DNA from: Acidobacteriota bacterium
Lineage (GTDB): Bacteria > Acidobacteriota > Terriglobia > Versatilivoradales > Versatilivoraceae
NCBI GenBank assembly: GCA_026706225.1
Contig: JAPOZE010000491.1
Coordinates: forward strand, 1 to 9,854
Direction of reading: 5' to 3'
Length of the DNA stretch: 9,854 nt
Position 1 is the stretch's first letter. Every line of letters begins with the position of its first letter. This document shows, in pieces, positions 1-9,211 of the stretch. The notes below the pieces were generated by a model. That model searched no databases. It had not been told where the DNA came from and saw nothing but the letters and a program-made list of their open reading frames with translations. A program made the position numbers and the translations under genes.

Positions 1-280
1 CGCCCAGGCCCCCGGCAACCACGATGGTCATGTTCTGGTGGAAACCGCGGGCGTGATCGGCCACGTTGCGCCGCAGGCCCTCCGAATCCAGTTCGAAGTC
101 GCCGTGAAAGATGGTGACCATGAAGTTGTGCACACCCTGCAGGGACTGAATCAGATCCTTGCGGTTTCGAGCCATTCGCGGCCGCGGCGCGGCCTGGCAG
201 GCGGCCATGGGACCCAGGGCCAGGGTTCCGGCGGCCAGCGCCAGGTCCTGAACAAATCCTCTTCTGCTGTGTTTTCTCAT
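1..280 (-). CDS. Tat-exported DHDPS/NAL-family lyase, N-terminal part
   Basis: The first 93 codons of a gene reading leftward are present; the rest lies outside the window. The ATG is at 280. The N-terminus has a twin-arginine signal (SRRGFV, residues 5-10), a hydrophobic Ala/Leu stretch (13-24) and a Cys at 28 in MAAC, which could make it a Tat lipoprotein. From about residue 40 the sequence resembles the start of the dihydrodipicolinate synthase/N-acetylneuraminate lyase barrel: a first strand ending in VTIFHGDFELD, then EGLRRNV, then a strand ending in GGLG where the family has GSTG/GTTG. Family members catalyse aldol-type cleavage or condensation through a lysine Schiff base. That lysine would be beyond the window, so activity cannot be judged. 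Export is unusual for this family. It diverges from the amidohydrolase at 436. Family call fairly sure; substrate unknown. Confidence 0.72.
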   Translation of the reverse strand, partial: MRKHSRRGFVQDLALAAGTLALGPMAACQAAPRPRMARNRKDLIQSLQGVHNFMVTIFHGDFELDSEGLRRNVADHARGFHQNMTIVVAGGLG

Positions 281-317
281 AGGATGCATCCGGTTACTTG
301 AAACTGATTTGGGCGCC

Positions 318-346
318 ATCATACTTGGTTGACCGGCGGCCAGCAA
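318..346 (-). promoter_or_regulatory. Candidate sigma70-type promoter for the DHDPS-family gene
   Basis: Read on the minus strand, TTGCTG (346-341) is followed after 17 nt by TATGAT (323-318), which matches the -10 consensus at five of six bases. It would start transcription about 30 nt upstream of the ATG at 280. A perfect 10-bp palindrome, GGATGCATCC, lies at 282-291, just before the start codon, and could be an operator or chance. The match is by eye only. Confidence 0.35.
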
Positions 347-372
347 CCCCGATCTGGCCGCCCTCGACCCCA

Positions 373-400
373 TTGACAAGGCGCGTTGGGTCTGGATAGT
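373..400 (+). promoter_or_regulatory. Candidate sigma70-type promoter for the first amidohydrolase
   Basis: A perfect -35 hexamer TTGACA (373-378) is followed after 16 nt by GATAGT (395-400), which matches the -10 consensus at four of six bases. Transcription would begin around 407, leaving a short leader with a purine-rich ribosome site at 424-432 before the GTG start at 436. The first amidohydrolase and the leftward DHDPS-family gene thus appear to fire divergently from the same 155-nt gap. Confidence 0.4.
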
Positions 401-435
401 CTCTCTCGGAAGCAAGGCCAATCGGGGAGGGAAGA

Positions 436-1521
436 GTGGTTCCGGTTTCCGGGAAAGAGGCGCGGCAACCCTTCTGGTCGGGGCGCCCGGTCATCGACTG
501 CGACCTGCACAACGAAGTGCCCTCGCTGGAGGCGCTGACGCCCTACCTGGCCGAGCACTGGTGCGCCTATATCGAGGAGTCGGCCTTTCGGGGGCCGGAT
601 GCCGACGACTATCCCAAGGGAGCGCCGACCTCCATTCGGCCGGGACTGGAATGGGAGGGGGAGGTGGCGGGGCAGCTTGCCCTCATGCGGCAGCAGGTGC
701 TCGACCCTCTCCAGGTCGAATTCGGCCTGTTGGACTGCGCCTATCGGGTTCAGGGGGTGCACGACCCGGAACTGGCCGCGGCCCTGGCCTCGGCCATCAA
801 CCGGTGGCAGGCCGAGCACTGGTTGGACCGCGATCCCAGACTGCGGGCCTCCATTGTGGCCCCCACCCAGAACCCGGTGCTGGCGGCAAGGGAAATCGAC
901 CGCTGGGGGGGCGACCCCCGTTTCGTCCAGGCGGTCATGCCGGTTCGGTCGCTGATCCCTTACGGAAACCGGATCTACGATCCCATCTATGAGGCGGCTG
1001 CCCGCCACGACCTGGTGGTGGGGATTCAGTTCGGGGGCTCCCCGGGCCATCCCCCCACCCCCAGCGGCTGGCTCTCCACCTATATGGAGGAGTACGCCGC
1101 CATGGCCCAGGTCTTCCAGTCCCAGGTGACCAGTCTGATCGTGGAAGGGGTGTTCGATCGCTTTCCCGACCTGAGAGTGGCCCTGATCGAGGCCGGCTGC
1201 ACCTGGATGCCTTCGCTGATGTGGCGGCTCGACAAGGAGTGGCGGGGTCTGCGCCGAGACATCCCCTGGGTCAAGCGTCCACCCTCCGAATATATCCGGC
1301 AGCACATCCGGCTGACCCTGCAGCCCGTGGACGCGCCGCCATCCCCAAGCCAACTCCTGGAAGTCATCGGCCAACTGGACTCGGACGAGATGCTGATGTT
1401 CGCCACCGACCATCCCCACTGGCACTTCGATCGCCTGGAAGAGGCCTTTCCGGCGGGCTTGTCCGAGTCCCTGGCCCGCCGTGTGCTGGCCGAAAACGCC
1501 CGCGCTTTCTATCGGCTCTAG
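436..1521 (+). CDS. Amidohydrolase-family protein (paralogue 1), altered metal site
   Basis: This 361-residue protein belongs to the amidohydrolase-2 family (metal-dependent hydrolases and decarboxylases related to ACMSD). The start is GTG at 436, with GGGGAGGGA at 424-432 as the ribosome site. The first metal motif is DCDLHN (residues 21-26). The C-terminal catalytic Asp lies in FATDHPHWHFD (D325), close to the FATDYPHWDFD form usual in this group. The central GIHFGG motif of its neighbour at 1737 reads GIQFGG here (Q198), so a likely metal-binding His is replaced by Gln. The two proteins align along their whole length (for example WRLD, RPPS/HPPS-YIR, LMFATD/MMFATD), which indicates an old tandem duplication. 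No signal peptide is visible, so it is probably cytoplasmic. It may have lost or changed metal dependence. The substrate is not inferable. Confidence 0.85.
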   Translation: MVPVSGKEARQPFWSGRPVIDCDLHNEVPSLEALTPYLAEHWCAYIEESAFRGPDADDYPKGAPTSIRPGLEWEGEVAGQLALMRQQVLDPLQVEFGLLDCAYRVQGVHDPELAAALASAINRWQAEHWLDRDPRLRASIVAPTQNPVLAAREIDRWGGDPRFVQAVMPVRSLIPYGNRIYDPIYEAAARHDLVVGIQFGGSPGHPPTPSGWLSTYMEEYAAMAQVFQSQVTSLIVEGVFDRFPDLRVALIEAGCTWMPSLMWRLDKEWRGLRRDIPWVKRPPSEYIRQHIRLTLQPVDAPPSPSQLLEVIGQLDSDEMLMFATDHPHWHFDRLEEAFPAGLSESLARRVLAENARAFYRL

Positions 1522-1580
1522 TTGTCTCTGCGCCCCTCTTGCCGACTCTTGCAGATCCCCTTTGAGCTTTCTCCAACCCC

Positions 1581-1620
1581 TTGGTGGCCCTTGGTCGTTC
1601 TTCGTGTCCCTTCGTGGACA
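1581..1620. repeat. Four degenerate 10-bp tandem units, probable dispersed intergenic repeat
   Basis: The gap between the two amidohydrolases contains four successive decamers, each starting with TT: TTGGTGGCCC, TTGGTCGTTC, TTCGTGTCCC and TTCGTGGACA, followed by TCTTTT. The motif recalls short 'TTCGTGTCC-TTCGTGG' intergenic repeats that I remember from many environmental bacterial genomes, but I cannot check copy number here. The rest of the 215-nt gap holds no gene I can support. The next gene's ribosome site AGGAGAG is at 1721-1727. Confidence 0.5.
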
Positions 1621-1736
1621 TCTTTTGCCGGCTTGTCGGTTTGAGATGAAGCCTCGCCAGGACTTCCGGCCGCTGCCCGTGTTAAGATGAGAACGCCCGG
1701 GAGTCAGCCGGTCCGGTTCGAGGAGAGCTCACAGAC

Positions 1737-2837
1737 ATGGCAACAGCGGTATCTTCAAGGCAGGCCCCGACCGGCGCCAAAAAGTCGCGGCTGGAAGTCA
1801 TCGACTGCGACATCCACAACATCATCCCCTCCAATGAGACCCTCTACAAGTACCTGCCGGAGCGGTGGCGCCGGCACCATCAAAGCTTCGGACTTCGCGG
1901 CCATCTGGGGGGGTACTACCCGCGGGCGTTGATGAACGCCGCCCGCCACGATGCCTGGCCGCCGTCGGGACTGCCGGCAGGCTCGGATCTGGATTTCATG
2001 CGGAAGCAGTTGCTGGACGCCTACGATATCCGCTACGGCATCCTCAACTGCCTCTACGGGGCCGGCGGACAGCTCAACCTGGAGTACGGAGCCGCCCTGG
2101 CCCGGGCCATCAACGACTGGCAGATCGCCGAGTGGCTGGAACCGGAACCCAGGCTGCGCGCTTCCATTATCGTTCCCTACGAGGATGGGGATCTGGCGGC
2201 GGAGGAGATCGACCGGGTGGGAGACCATCCCGGGTTCGTTCAGGTTCTCCTGCTGGTTCGGACCAACGAGCCCCTGGGCCGGCCCAGGTACCGGAAGATC
2301 TACCAGGCCGCTCTTCGCCACCAACTGCCGGTGGGCATTCATTTCGGCGGCGCCGGAGCCGGGCCTATTACCGGGGCCGGCTGGCCTTCCCACTACATTG
2401 AAGACCACGGGGGCATGCCCCAGGCCTTTCAGGCCCAGGTCATCAGCCTGGTTTGCGAGGGCTTGTTCGAGCAGTTTCCCTCATTGAAGGTGGCCCTGGT
2501 CGAAGGGGGCTTTGCCTGGATGGCTCCGCTGATGTGGCGGTTGGATCACGGTTGGCGCAAGCTGTCCGAGGAGATCCCCGCGCTACGCCACCCTCCATCC
2601 AGCTATATTCGCAAACATTTCTGGTTCACCACCCAGCCCATGGAAGAGCCTCCCCAGCCGCGCTACTTCCGGCAGTTGCTGGAGCAGATGGACGCCGATG
2701 ACCGGATGATGTTTGCCACCGACTACCCGCACTGGGACTTCGATTCCCCGGAGAGCGCCGTGCCGGCCGGTCTCTCCCTTGAGTTGAGGAAGAAAATCAT
2801 GTCGGAGAATGCGCGCAGGCTCTATGGTCTGGATTAG
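1737..2837 (+). CDS. Amidohydrolase-family protein (paralogue 2)
   Basis: This is a 366-residue amidohydrolase-2 family protein. The ATG at 1737 follows AGGAGAG (1721-1727) by 9 nt, which supports this start. The metal-site motifs look complete for the family: DCDIHN (residues 23-28), GIHFGG with H202, and FATDYPHWDFD with D329. The conserved block EGGFAWMAPLMWRLD also fits the group. Members hydrolyse or decarboxylate small carbonyl or carboxylate compounds; some act in aromatic or tryptophan-type catabolism. No signal peptide is seen, so it should be cytoplasmic. It is the probable first gene of a group with the Rieske protein (74-nt gap) and the symporter, so its substrate may be what the symporter imports. 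It is the intact counterpart of the gene at 436. Family sure, reaction unknown. Confidence 0.88.
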   Translation: MATAVSSRQAPTGAKKSRLEVIDCDIHNIIPSNETLYKYLPERWRRHHQSFGLRGHLGGYYPRALMNAARHDAWPPSGLPAGSDLDFMRKQLLDAYDIRYGILNCLYGAGGQLNLEYGAALARAINDWQIAEWLEPEPRLRASIIVPYEDGDLAAEEIDRVGDHPGFVQVLLLVRTNEPLGRPRYRKIYQAALRHQLPVGIHFGGAGAGPITGAGWPSHYIEDHGGMPQAFQAQVISLVCEGLFEQFPSLKVALVEGGFAWMAPLMWRLDHGWRKLSEEIPALRHPPSSYIRKHFWFTTQPMEEPPQPRYFRQLLEQMDADDRMMFATDYPHWDFDSPESAVPAGLSLELRKKIMSENARRLYGLD

Positions 2838-2911
2838 CTCCCCTCCTCGACCCGCCGGACCCAACCAGGACCGGAACTCCCGGGTCGCTTTCCAAGGCAT
2901 GGACGAGCCCA

Positions 2912-3358
2912 ATGGCTGAGCACGTGGTGGCCACCCTGGGCGAGATACCGCCCGGCGGCCGCAAAATTGCCGAGGTCGAGGGCCGTTCCATCGGCGTCTT
3001 CAACCTGGACGGCCGGTTCTTCGCCCTCTTGAATCGGTGTCCCCACCAGGGAGGCCCCCTCTGCCTGGGACAGCAGTCCGGCTTGCTGCAGGCCCGCGTC
3101 CCGGGGGAGTACCGCTATACCCGCATCGGAGAAATCGTTCGATGTCCCTGGCACGGGTGGGAGTTCGATCTCAAGACGGGGCGGTCCTGGTTCGATCCGG
3201 TTCGGACCCGGGTTCGCAGCTATCGGGTGCGGGTGGATACCCGAGAAGGCGAAAGCAGCGGGTGTGGTGAGGAAGCCGGACACCGGCCCGGACCCTATCG
3301 GGCGGAGACCTTTCCGGTATCGGTCCGGCAACAATACGTGGTGGTCGAGATTCCCTGA
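2912..3358 (+). CDS. Small Rieske [2Fe-2S] protein with long inter-motif insert
   Basis: This 148-residue protein has both Rieske cluster motifs: C43-P-H45 (in RCPHQGGPLC) and C78-P-W-H81 (in RCPWHGWEFD). The two Cys and two His bind the [2Fe-2S] cluster. There are 32 residues between H45 and C78, about twice the usual 15-17 of Rieske ferredoxins; the extra segment includes GEYRYTRIGEIV. There are no membrane segments or signal peptide, so it is a soluble electron-transfer protein or small oxygenase component. The Shine-Dalgarno sequence before the ATG is weak. No oxygenase catalytic subunit or reductase is encoded nearby, so the partner is unknown. It lies between an amidohydrolase and a symporter on the same strand, with a 27-nt gap to the symporter, which suggests co-transcription. 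Residues 106-130 are variable and charged. Confidence 0.88.
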   Translation: MAEHVVATLGEIPPGGRKIAEVEGRSIGVFNLDGRFFALLNRCPHQGGPLCLGQQSGLLQARVPGEYRYTRIGEIVRCPWHGWEFDLKTGRSWFDPVRTRVRSYRVRVDTREGESSGCGEEAGHRPGPYRAETFPVSVRQQYVVVEIP

Positions 3359-3371
3359 GCGGAAACTGACG

Positions 3372-3377
3372 GGAGGT
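3372..3377 (+). promoter_or_regulatory. Ribosome binding site that decides the symporter start
   Basis: GGAGGT at 3372-3377 is a strong Shine-Dalgarno sequence. Two in-frame ATGs follow. The one at 3380 is only 2 nt away, too close for normal initiation; the one at 3386 is 8 nt away, an optimal distance. I therefore place the symporter start at 3386, which removes two residues from the longest reading frame. Confidence 0.6.
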
Positions 3378-3385
3378 GGATGTCT

Positions 3386-4924
3386 ATGTGGCGAGGACCG
3401 GACCTGGCGGTGATCGGGCTGAATCTGGCGGTGATGGTGTGGATCGGCGTCTATTGCGCCCGCAAGAGCAAGTCCTCGGACGCCTACTTCCTGGCCGGGC
3501 GCAACATGGCCGGCTGGGTGGTGGGAATGTCGATGATGGCCACCATCGTCAGCTCCATGACCTTTCTGGCCACGCCGGGGTTTACCTATTCCGAAAACTG
3601 GCGCTACATGCCGGCCAACTTCACCTACCTGCTGGCCGCCATCCCCGGGCTCCTTCTTTTCATGCCGCTCTTCAGGCGGGGTGGATTCCGGTCCGCCTAC
3701 GAATACCTGGAAAAGCGATTCGGCACCTGGGCTCGGCTCTATGCCGGAGGGGCCTTCATCCTGTTCCAGATGTTTCGGCTGGGGGTGATCCTCTACGCGG
3801 TCTGCCTGCCCATCAAGGCCATGACCGGGTTTTCACTGCCCTGGGTGATCGTGATCTTCGGGGTCCTGGTGGCCACCTATACCATTGCCGGAGGTCTGGA
3901 GGCGGTCATCTGGACCGATTTGATCCAGGGTTTTGCCTTGATCCTGGGCGGAATCATCTGCCTGCCCATCATCTTCGGGATGGTGCCGGGCGGCTTCGGC
4001 CAGGTGATGGGAGTGGCGCTGGCCGACGGCAAGCTCTCGGTGGGCAGCACCGCCCTGAATTTTTCCGAAAAGACCGTGTGGGTGACGGCGCTCATGCACC
4101 TGTTCCACTTTACCCAGTACATGTGCGTCAATCAGATGACCATTCAGCGCTACCAGGCCATGAGGACCACCGGGGAGGCTCGCAAGGGGATCGTCCTGAG
4201 CGCGGTCACCACCGTGGCCGTCTGGGTGTTTTTCAGCTTTATCGGGACGGCGCTCTACGTCCTCTACAAGTACAATCCGGCTCCGGAAGTGGGCACGCTG
4301 CTGCCGGAGGAGGTCTATCCCTTCTTCATCCTCAGCCACGTCCCGGCGGGAGTGGCCGGCTTCGTGATCTCGGGGCTGCTGGCGGCGGCCATGTCGACCC
4401 TCGACTCCAGCATCAACGCCTCGGCGGCCACGGTCACCACCGACTTCTATCGACGGTTGTTGGCCCCCGACCGCCTGGAACGCCATTACGTCACCTTCGG
4501 AAGGTGGGTCTCGGGGTTTTTCGGCGTGGTCATGATCGCCATCGCCCTGATCATCCACTTCACCCGCACGGAGACCTTGCAGGACCTTCAAGCCACCCTG
4601 ATCTCCATCATGAGCGGCGGACTGCTGGGGCTATTCCTGCTGGGCCTGTTGACTCGCCGAGTGGATGGCCGGTCGGCCCTGCAGGCCACCATGGTCACCC
4701 TGGCGGGGGTCTGCCTGTGGCTGTTCATCGACAGCCGGTTTGGCGCCGAGCTGTTTCCCTCCCTTGCCGCCCTGCTTCCCGACAAGTTCTGGATCATCGT
4801 GCTGGGCAACAGCTTCCTGTTTGTGCTGGGGGTCCTGCTGAGCTACGGGTCCCGCCGCAAGTCGGACCGGGACCTGACCGATCTGACCGTCTGGACCGGG
4901 AAACCCGGCGAGGCGCAGGCCTGA
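3386..4924 (+). CDS. Sodium:solute symporter (SSS family)
   Basis: This 512-residue membrane protein of the solute:sodium symporter family has about 13 predicted transmembrane helices. The family signature after the first helix, DAYFLAGR, is at residues 32-39. The loop with WTDLIQG and the helix with AAMSTLDSSIN (the Ser341-Ser342 region) match the parts that form the Na2 sodium site in characterised members such as vSGLT and SiaT. Length is typical. The family imports sugars, sialic acid, amino acids, carboxylates or vitamins using the Na+ gradient; the substrate here is not readable. It is the last gene of the rightward group with the amidohydrolase and Rieske genes and probably brings in their substrate. 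The hydrophilic C-terminal tail after about residue 490 is short and charged. The gene ends 91 nt before the stop of the convergent MlrC-family gene. Confidence 0.9.
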   Translation: MWRGPDLAVIGLNLAVMVWIGVYCARKSKSSDAYFLAGRNMAGWVVGMSMMATIVSSMTFLATPGFTYSENWRYMPANFTYLLAAIPGLLLFMPLFRRGGFRSAYEYLEKRFGTWARLYAGGAFILFQMFRLGVILYAVCLPIKAMTGFSLPWVIVIFGVLVATYTIAGGLEAVIWTDLIQGFALILGGIICLPIIFGMVPGGFGQVMGVALADGKLSVGSTALNFSEKTVWVTALMHLFHFTQYMCVNQMTIQRYQAMRTTGEARKGIVLSAVTTVAVWVFFSFIGTALYVLYKYNPAPEVGTLLPEEVYPFFILSHVPAGVAGFVISGLLAAAMSTLDSSINASAATVTTDFYRRLLAPDRLERHYVTFGRWVSGFFGVVMIAIALIIHFTRTETLQDLQATLISIMSGGLLGLFLLGLLTRRVDGRSALQATMVTLAGVCLWLFIDSRFGAELFPSLAALLPDKFWIIVLGNSFLFVLGVLLSYGSRRKSDRDLTDLTVWTGKPGEAQA

Positions 4925-4940
4925 AGGGTGCGGATCGGCT

Positions 4941-5021
4941 GGTGTAGGGGCAACCCTTGTGGTTGCCGTTCGCCCGATCAGCGCCGCGTAGGCCGGCGCC
5001 CACAAGGGGCGCCCCTACACC
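4941..5021. repeat. Imperfect palindromic element between convergent genes
   Basis: Two 22-bp arms (4941-4962 and 5000-5021) are inverted copies differing at two positions; both contain GTGTAGGGGC and CCCTTGTGG. A 37-nt centre separates them. It lies exactly between the rightward symporter and the leftward MlrC-family gene. The right arm provides the last codon and the TAG stop of the latter (5015-5017), so the element appears to have inserted into or grown over the gene's 3' end. The RNA could fold as a bidirectional terminator-like hairpin, although no T-run follows. The sequence type resembles REP/MITE-like dispersed repeats, but copy number cannot be tested here. Confidence 0.65.
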
Positions 5022-6502
5022 GGATAGGTCAAATCTTCCTGCAGGGGATAGAGGGAACGCCGCAGGTTTCGGTAGCGGAAGTGGGCGGGGTTGGCGCTGG
5101 TGGATCCGGCTGTGTCCACCACAATGGTACGGCGGGCGATGGGTTCGTAGGCCGCCCGGGGGGCGACCACTCCCTTGACCACCAGGATCTTTTTCTGTTC
5201 GGGCCTGAGTCCCAGGGTCCAGAGCTGCTCCAGGCTTCGGGGGGCCATTCGAATACTGGTCAGCACCAGGGTGTTTTGGCGCGGCGTTTCCAGCACCGCC
5301 GTCACTCCCTGGTCGAAGACCCCCTGGCCGCCGTGCCGCGGACGGCTTTCGGTGGAGCGCCCGTCGGCAATGGACCGGATGCGGCCTTCGACCCGCAGGG
5401 GCCGGCCGTGGAGGGCGTCGCTCCTGGCGCCCACCGTCAACTCGATCGACTGCCGCACCCCCATCTGCACGCAGGCGGACACGGCCTCGGGATCGTAGAG
5501 CGACACCAGGGCCTCCGAGGCCTGCTGCCGCAGGATTTCCTCCAGCAGGATGGTGGAGTCGCCCGGGCTGCCTCCGCCGACGTTGTCTCCCACATCCATC
5601 AGCACCACCGGGCCGCCTGCTTCGCGGGCGGCGCTTCGAACGGCCTCGGCCGGACCGGGAAGGTCGCTGAGGAATTGGCTGCGGCGCTCCCAGGCCCTCT
5701 CCGCCAGCCAGCGGGCCGCCTTGCGCGCCAGATCCCCGTCTCCGTCGGCGATGGCCAGGAAGGAGGCTCCCATCTCTGCCACGTCGGAATAGTAGAAACC
5801 CATGGCCGTGCTGGCCGAGAGAATCCCCGGCCGGGCCAGCACCGACTCGACGTCCCGGTAGAGCTCCCGGGCGGGCGCCTCCTCCGTGTACTGCCGGGTG
5901 ATGTTGAGCAGTAGGGGAGGGCGCTCCAGGGCCTGGACCGGGACGAGTTCACCCCGCAGAGTCCGCGCCATCAGGCCGGCCGCCTCCAGGCCGCGTTCTC
6001 TCTGGTCCAGGTGGGGGTTGGACCGGTAGACCACGATGCCGCTGGTGTTGCGGGCCATCTTGTCGGAGATGTTGGCGTGCAGGTCGATCACGGCCAGGAT
6101 GGGAACACGGGGTCCCAGCACCTGGCGAAAGCGGGCGGCAAGCTCTCCGTCGGCGTCGGGGTAGCTCTCGGACACGGCCGCCCCGTGCAGGGCGACCAGC
6201 AGCCCGTCCAGCGGCAGGGCCGCGCGCAGGGCTCCGGTGAGATCGGCAGCCAGCTCTTCGAAGGAGTCGCCGGGAATGGGGGCCGAAGGGATGCCGTAGG
6301 CGGCCATCAGCGGCACCGGCTCGAACTTGAATTCCCGGGCGCCCTCGAGGAATCCACCCAACTGGTGGTGGGTGCCCTCCCAGCGCTCCAGCAGCGCTTT
6401 CCCTCGAGTCAGGTCGGTGTCCTTGAAGTGCTGGTAGGGCGTGGGGATGGGGGAAAAACTGTTGGACTCGTGGAGAAATCCGGCAATGCCGACGCGTTTC
6501 AT
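5015..6502 (-). CDS. MlrC/M81-family metallopeptidase
   Basis: This 495-residue protein has the full length and two-part structure of the M81 family (N-terminal DUF1485-type domain plus MlrC C-terminal domain). The ATG at 6502 has GGGGAG 5 nt upstream. Visible family motifs are HESNSFSP (H11-E12), LHGAA (H106), DLHANIS (D140, H142), NPHLDQRERG (H164) and the C-terminal DNVGGGSPGD block (D306, D315). The His, Asp and Glu residues are the likely metal ligands. The founding member, MlrC of sphingomonads, cleaves linearised microcystin and its tetrapeptide; most homologues act on unknown peptides or related amides. No signal peptide, so cytoplasmic. It lies 26 nt downstream of the fusion gene and is probably co-transcribed with it. 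Its last codon and stop lie inside the palindromic element. Family sure, substrate unknown; no mlrA or mlrB neighbour is seen, so microcystin degradation should not be assumed. Confidence 0.9.
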   Translation of the reverse strand: MKRVGIAGFLHESNSFSPIPTPYQHFKDTDLTRGKALLERWEGTHHQLGGFLEGAREFKFEPVPLMAAYGIPSAPIPGDSFEELAADLTGALRAALPLDGLLVALHGAAVSESYPDADGELAARFRQVLGPRVPILAVIDLHANISDKMARNTSGIVVYRSNPHLDQRERGLEAAGLMARTLRGELVPVQALERPPLLLNITRQYTEEAPARELYRDVESVLARPGILSASTAMGFYYSDVAEMGASFLAIADGDGDLARKAARWLAERAWERRSQFLSDLPGPAEAVRSAAREAGGPVVLMDVGDNVGGGSPGDSTILLEEILRQQASEALVSLYDPEAVSACVQMGVRQSIELTVGARSDALHGRPLRVEGRIRSIADGRSTESRPRHGGQGVFDQGVTAVLETPRQNTLVLTSIRMAPRSLEQLWTLGLRPEQKKILVVKGVVAPRAAYEPIARRTIVVDTAGSTSANPAHFRYRNLRRSLYPLQEDLTYPV

Positions 6503-6528
6503 GGAAACTCCCCGGGGAGATTGTGGGA

Positions 6529-8886
<2,358 letters not shown>

Positions 8887-9211
8887 GTCGATCGGCTCCT
8901 GGAGAAATTGAAGGAATTTCCTGGGCTTCAGTCCCGTGGGTCCCGCCTCCGATCGGATGCGTGGGCCGTGGGGATGGGGTCGGCTGAACCAGGGGGCTCC
9001 ATACTACTGGATTGCGCACCCGACGCCAACCGGGATTGTCCTGTTCGGGCTCCGGACAACTCCAACCGCCAGATAACCCCCCGGAGGGGGCCGGGCTGTG
9101 ATAGATTCTGCACTGACCGCGGGGGCGGCTCTCGACATCATCCAGTTGTCGGGGCGGCCCGGTTGTGGTCAATGGATGGAACCAGAAAGCGATCATGGAG
9201 GAGCGTTGCAG
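8887..9211. other. Divergent intergenic region, no gene supported
   Basis: This 325-nt stretch separates the leftward fusion gene from the rightward RidA-type lipoprotein and must carry control signals for both. Near the fusion gene's ribosome site there is an inverted repeat, GAAATT-GAAGG-AATTTC (8904-8920). At 9077-9090 a GC hairpin (CCCCC, 4-nt loop, GGGGG) precedes a weak -10-like TAGATT (9102-9107) for the rightward gene, without a recognisable -35. A short open frame on the minus strand (8928-9113) has no family resemblance or ribosome site. I see no RNA gene or riboswitch core. Confidence 0.6.
9001..9029 (-). promoter_or_regulatory. Candidate promoter for the fusion-MlrC unit
   Basis: On the minus strand, TTGGCG (9029-9024) and TAGTAT (9006-9001) are separated by 17 nt; each matches its sigma70 consensus at four of six positions. 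Transcription would start near 8994, giving a leader of about 108 nt before the fusion gene's ATG. That leader contains the GAAATT/AATTTC inverted repeat at 8904-8920. The match is by eye and moderate. Confidence 0.35.

Noticed and set aside
319..1425. 368-codon minus-strand frame opposite amidohydrolase 1
   Set aside because: Its composition is that of a shadow ORF, and the opposite strand has a recognised family with motifs.
1683..1688. TAAGAT as a -10 box for amidohydrolase 2
   Set aside because: No acceptable -35 hexamer at 16-18 nt upstream; too weak to list.
3376..4947. 523-codon plus-strand frame overlapping the symporter
   Set aside because: It is a +1-frame shadow rich in Gly/Arg/His with no membrane-helix pattern. 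The symporter frame has clear family motifs.
4928..5914. 328-codon plus-strand frame opposite the MlrC gene
   Set aside because: Starts within the palindromic element and mirrors the MlrC gene; no recognisable domain.
5015..6502. Assigning microcystin degradation (mlrC) to the locus
   Set aside because: M81 homologues are widespread and the mlrA/B/D partners are absent here; only the family can be supported.
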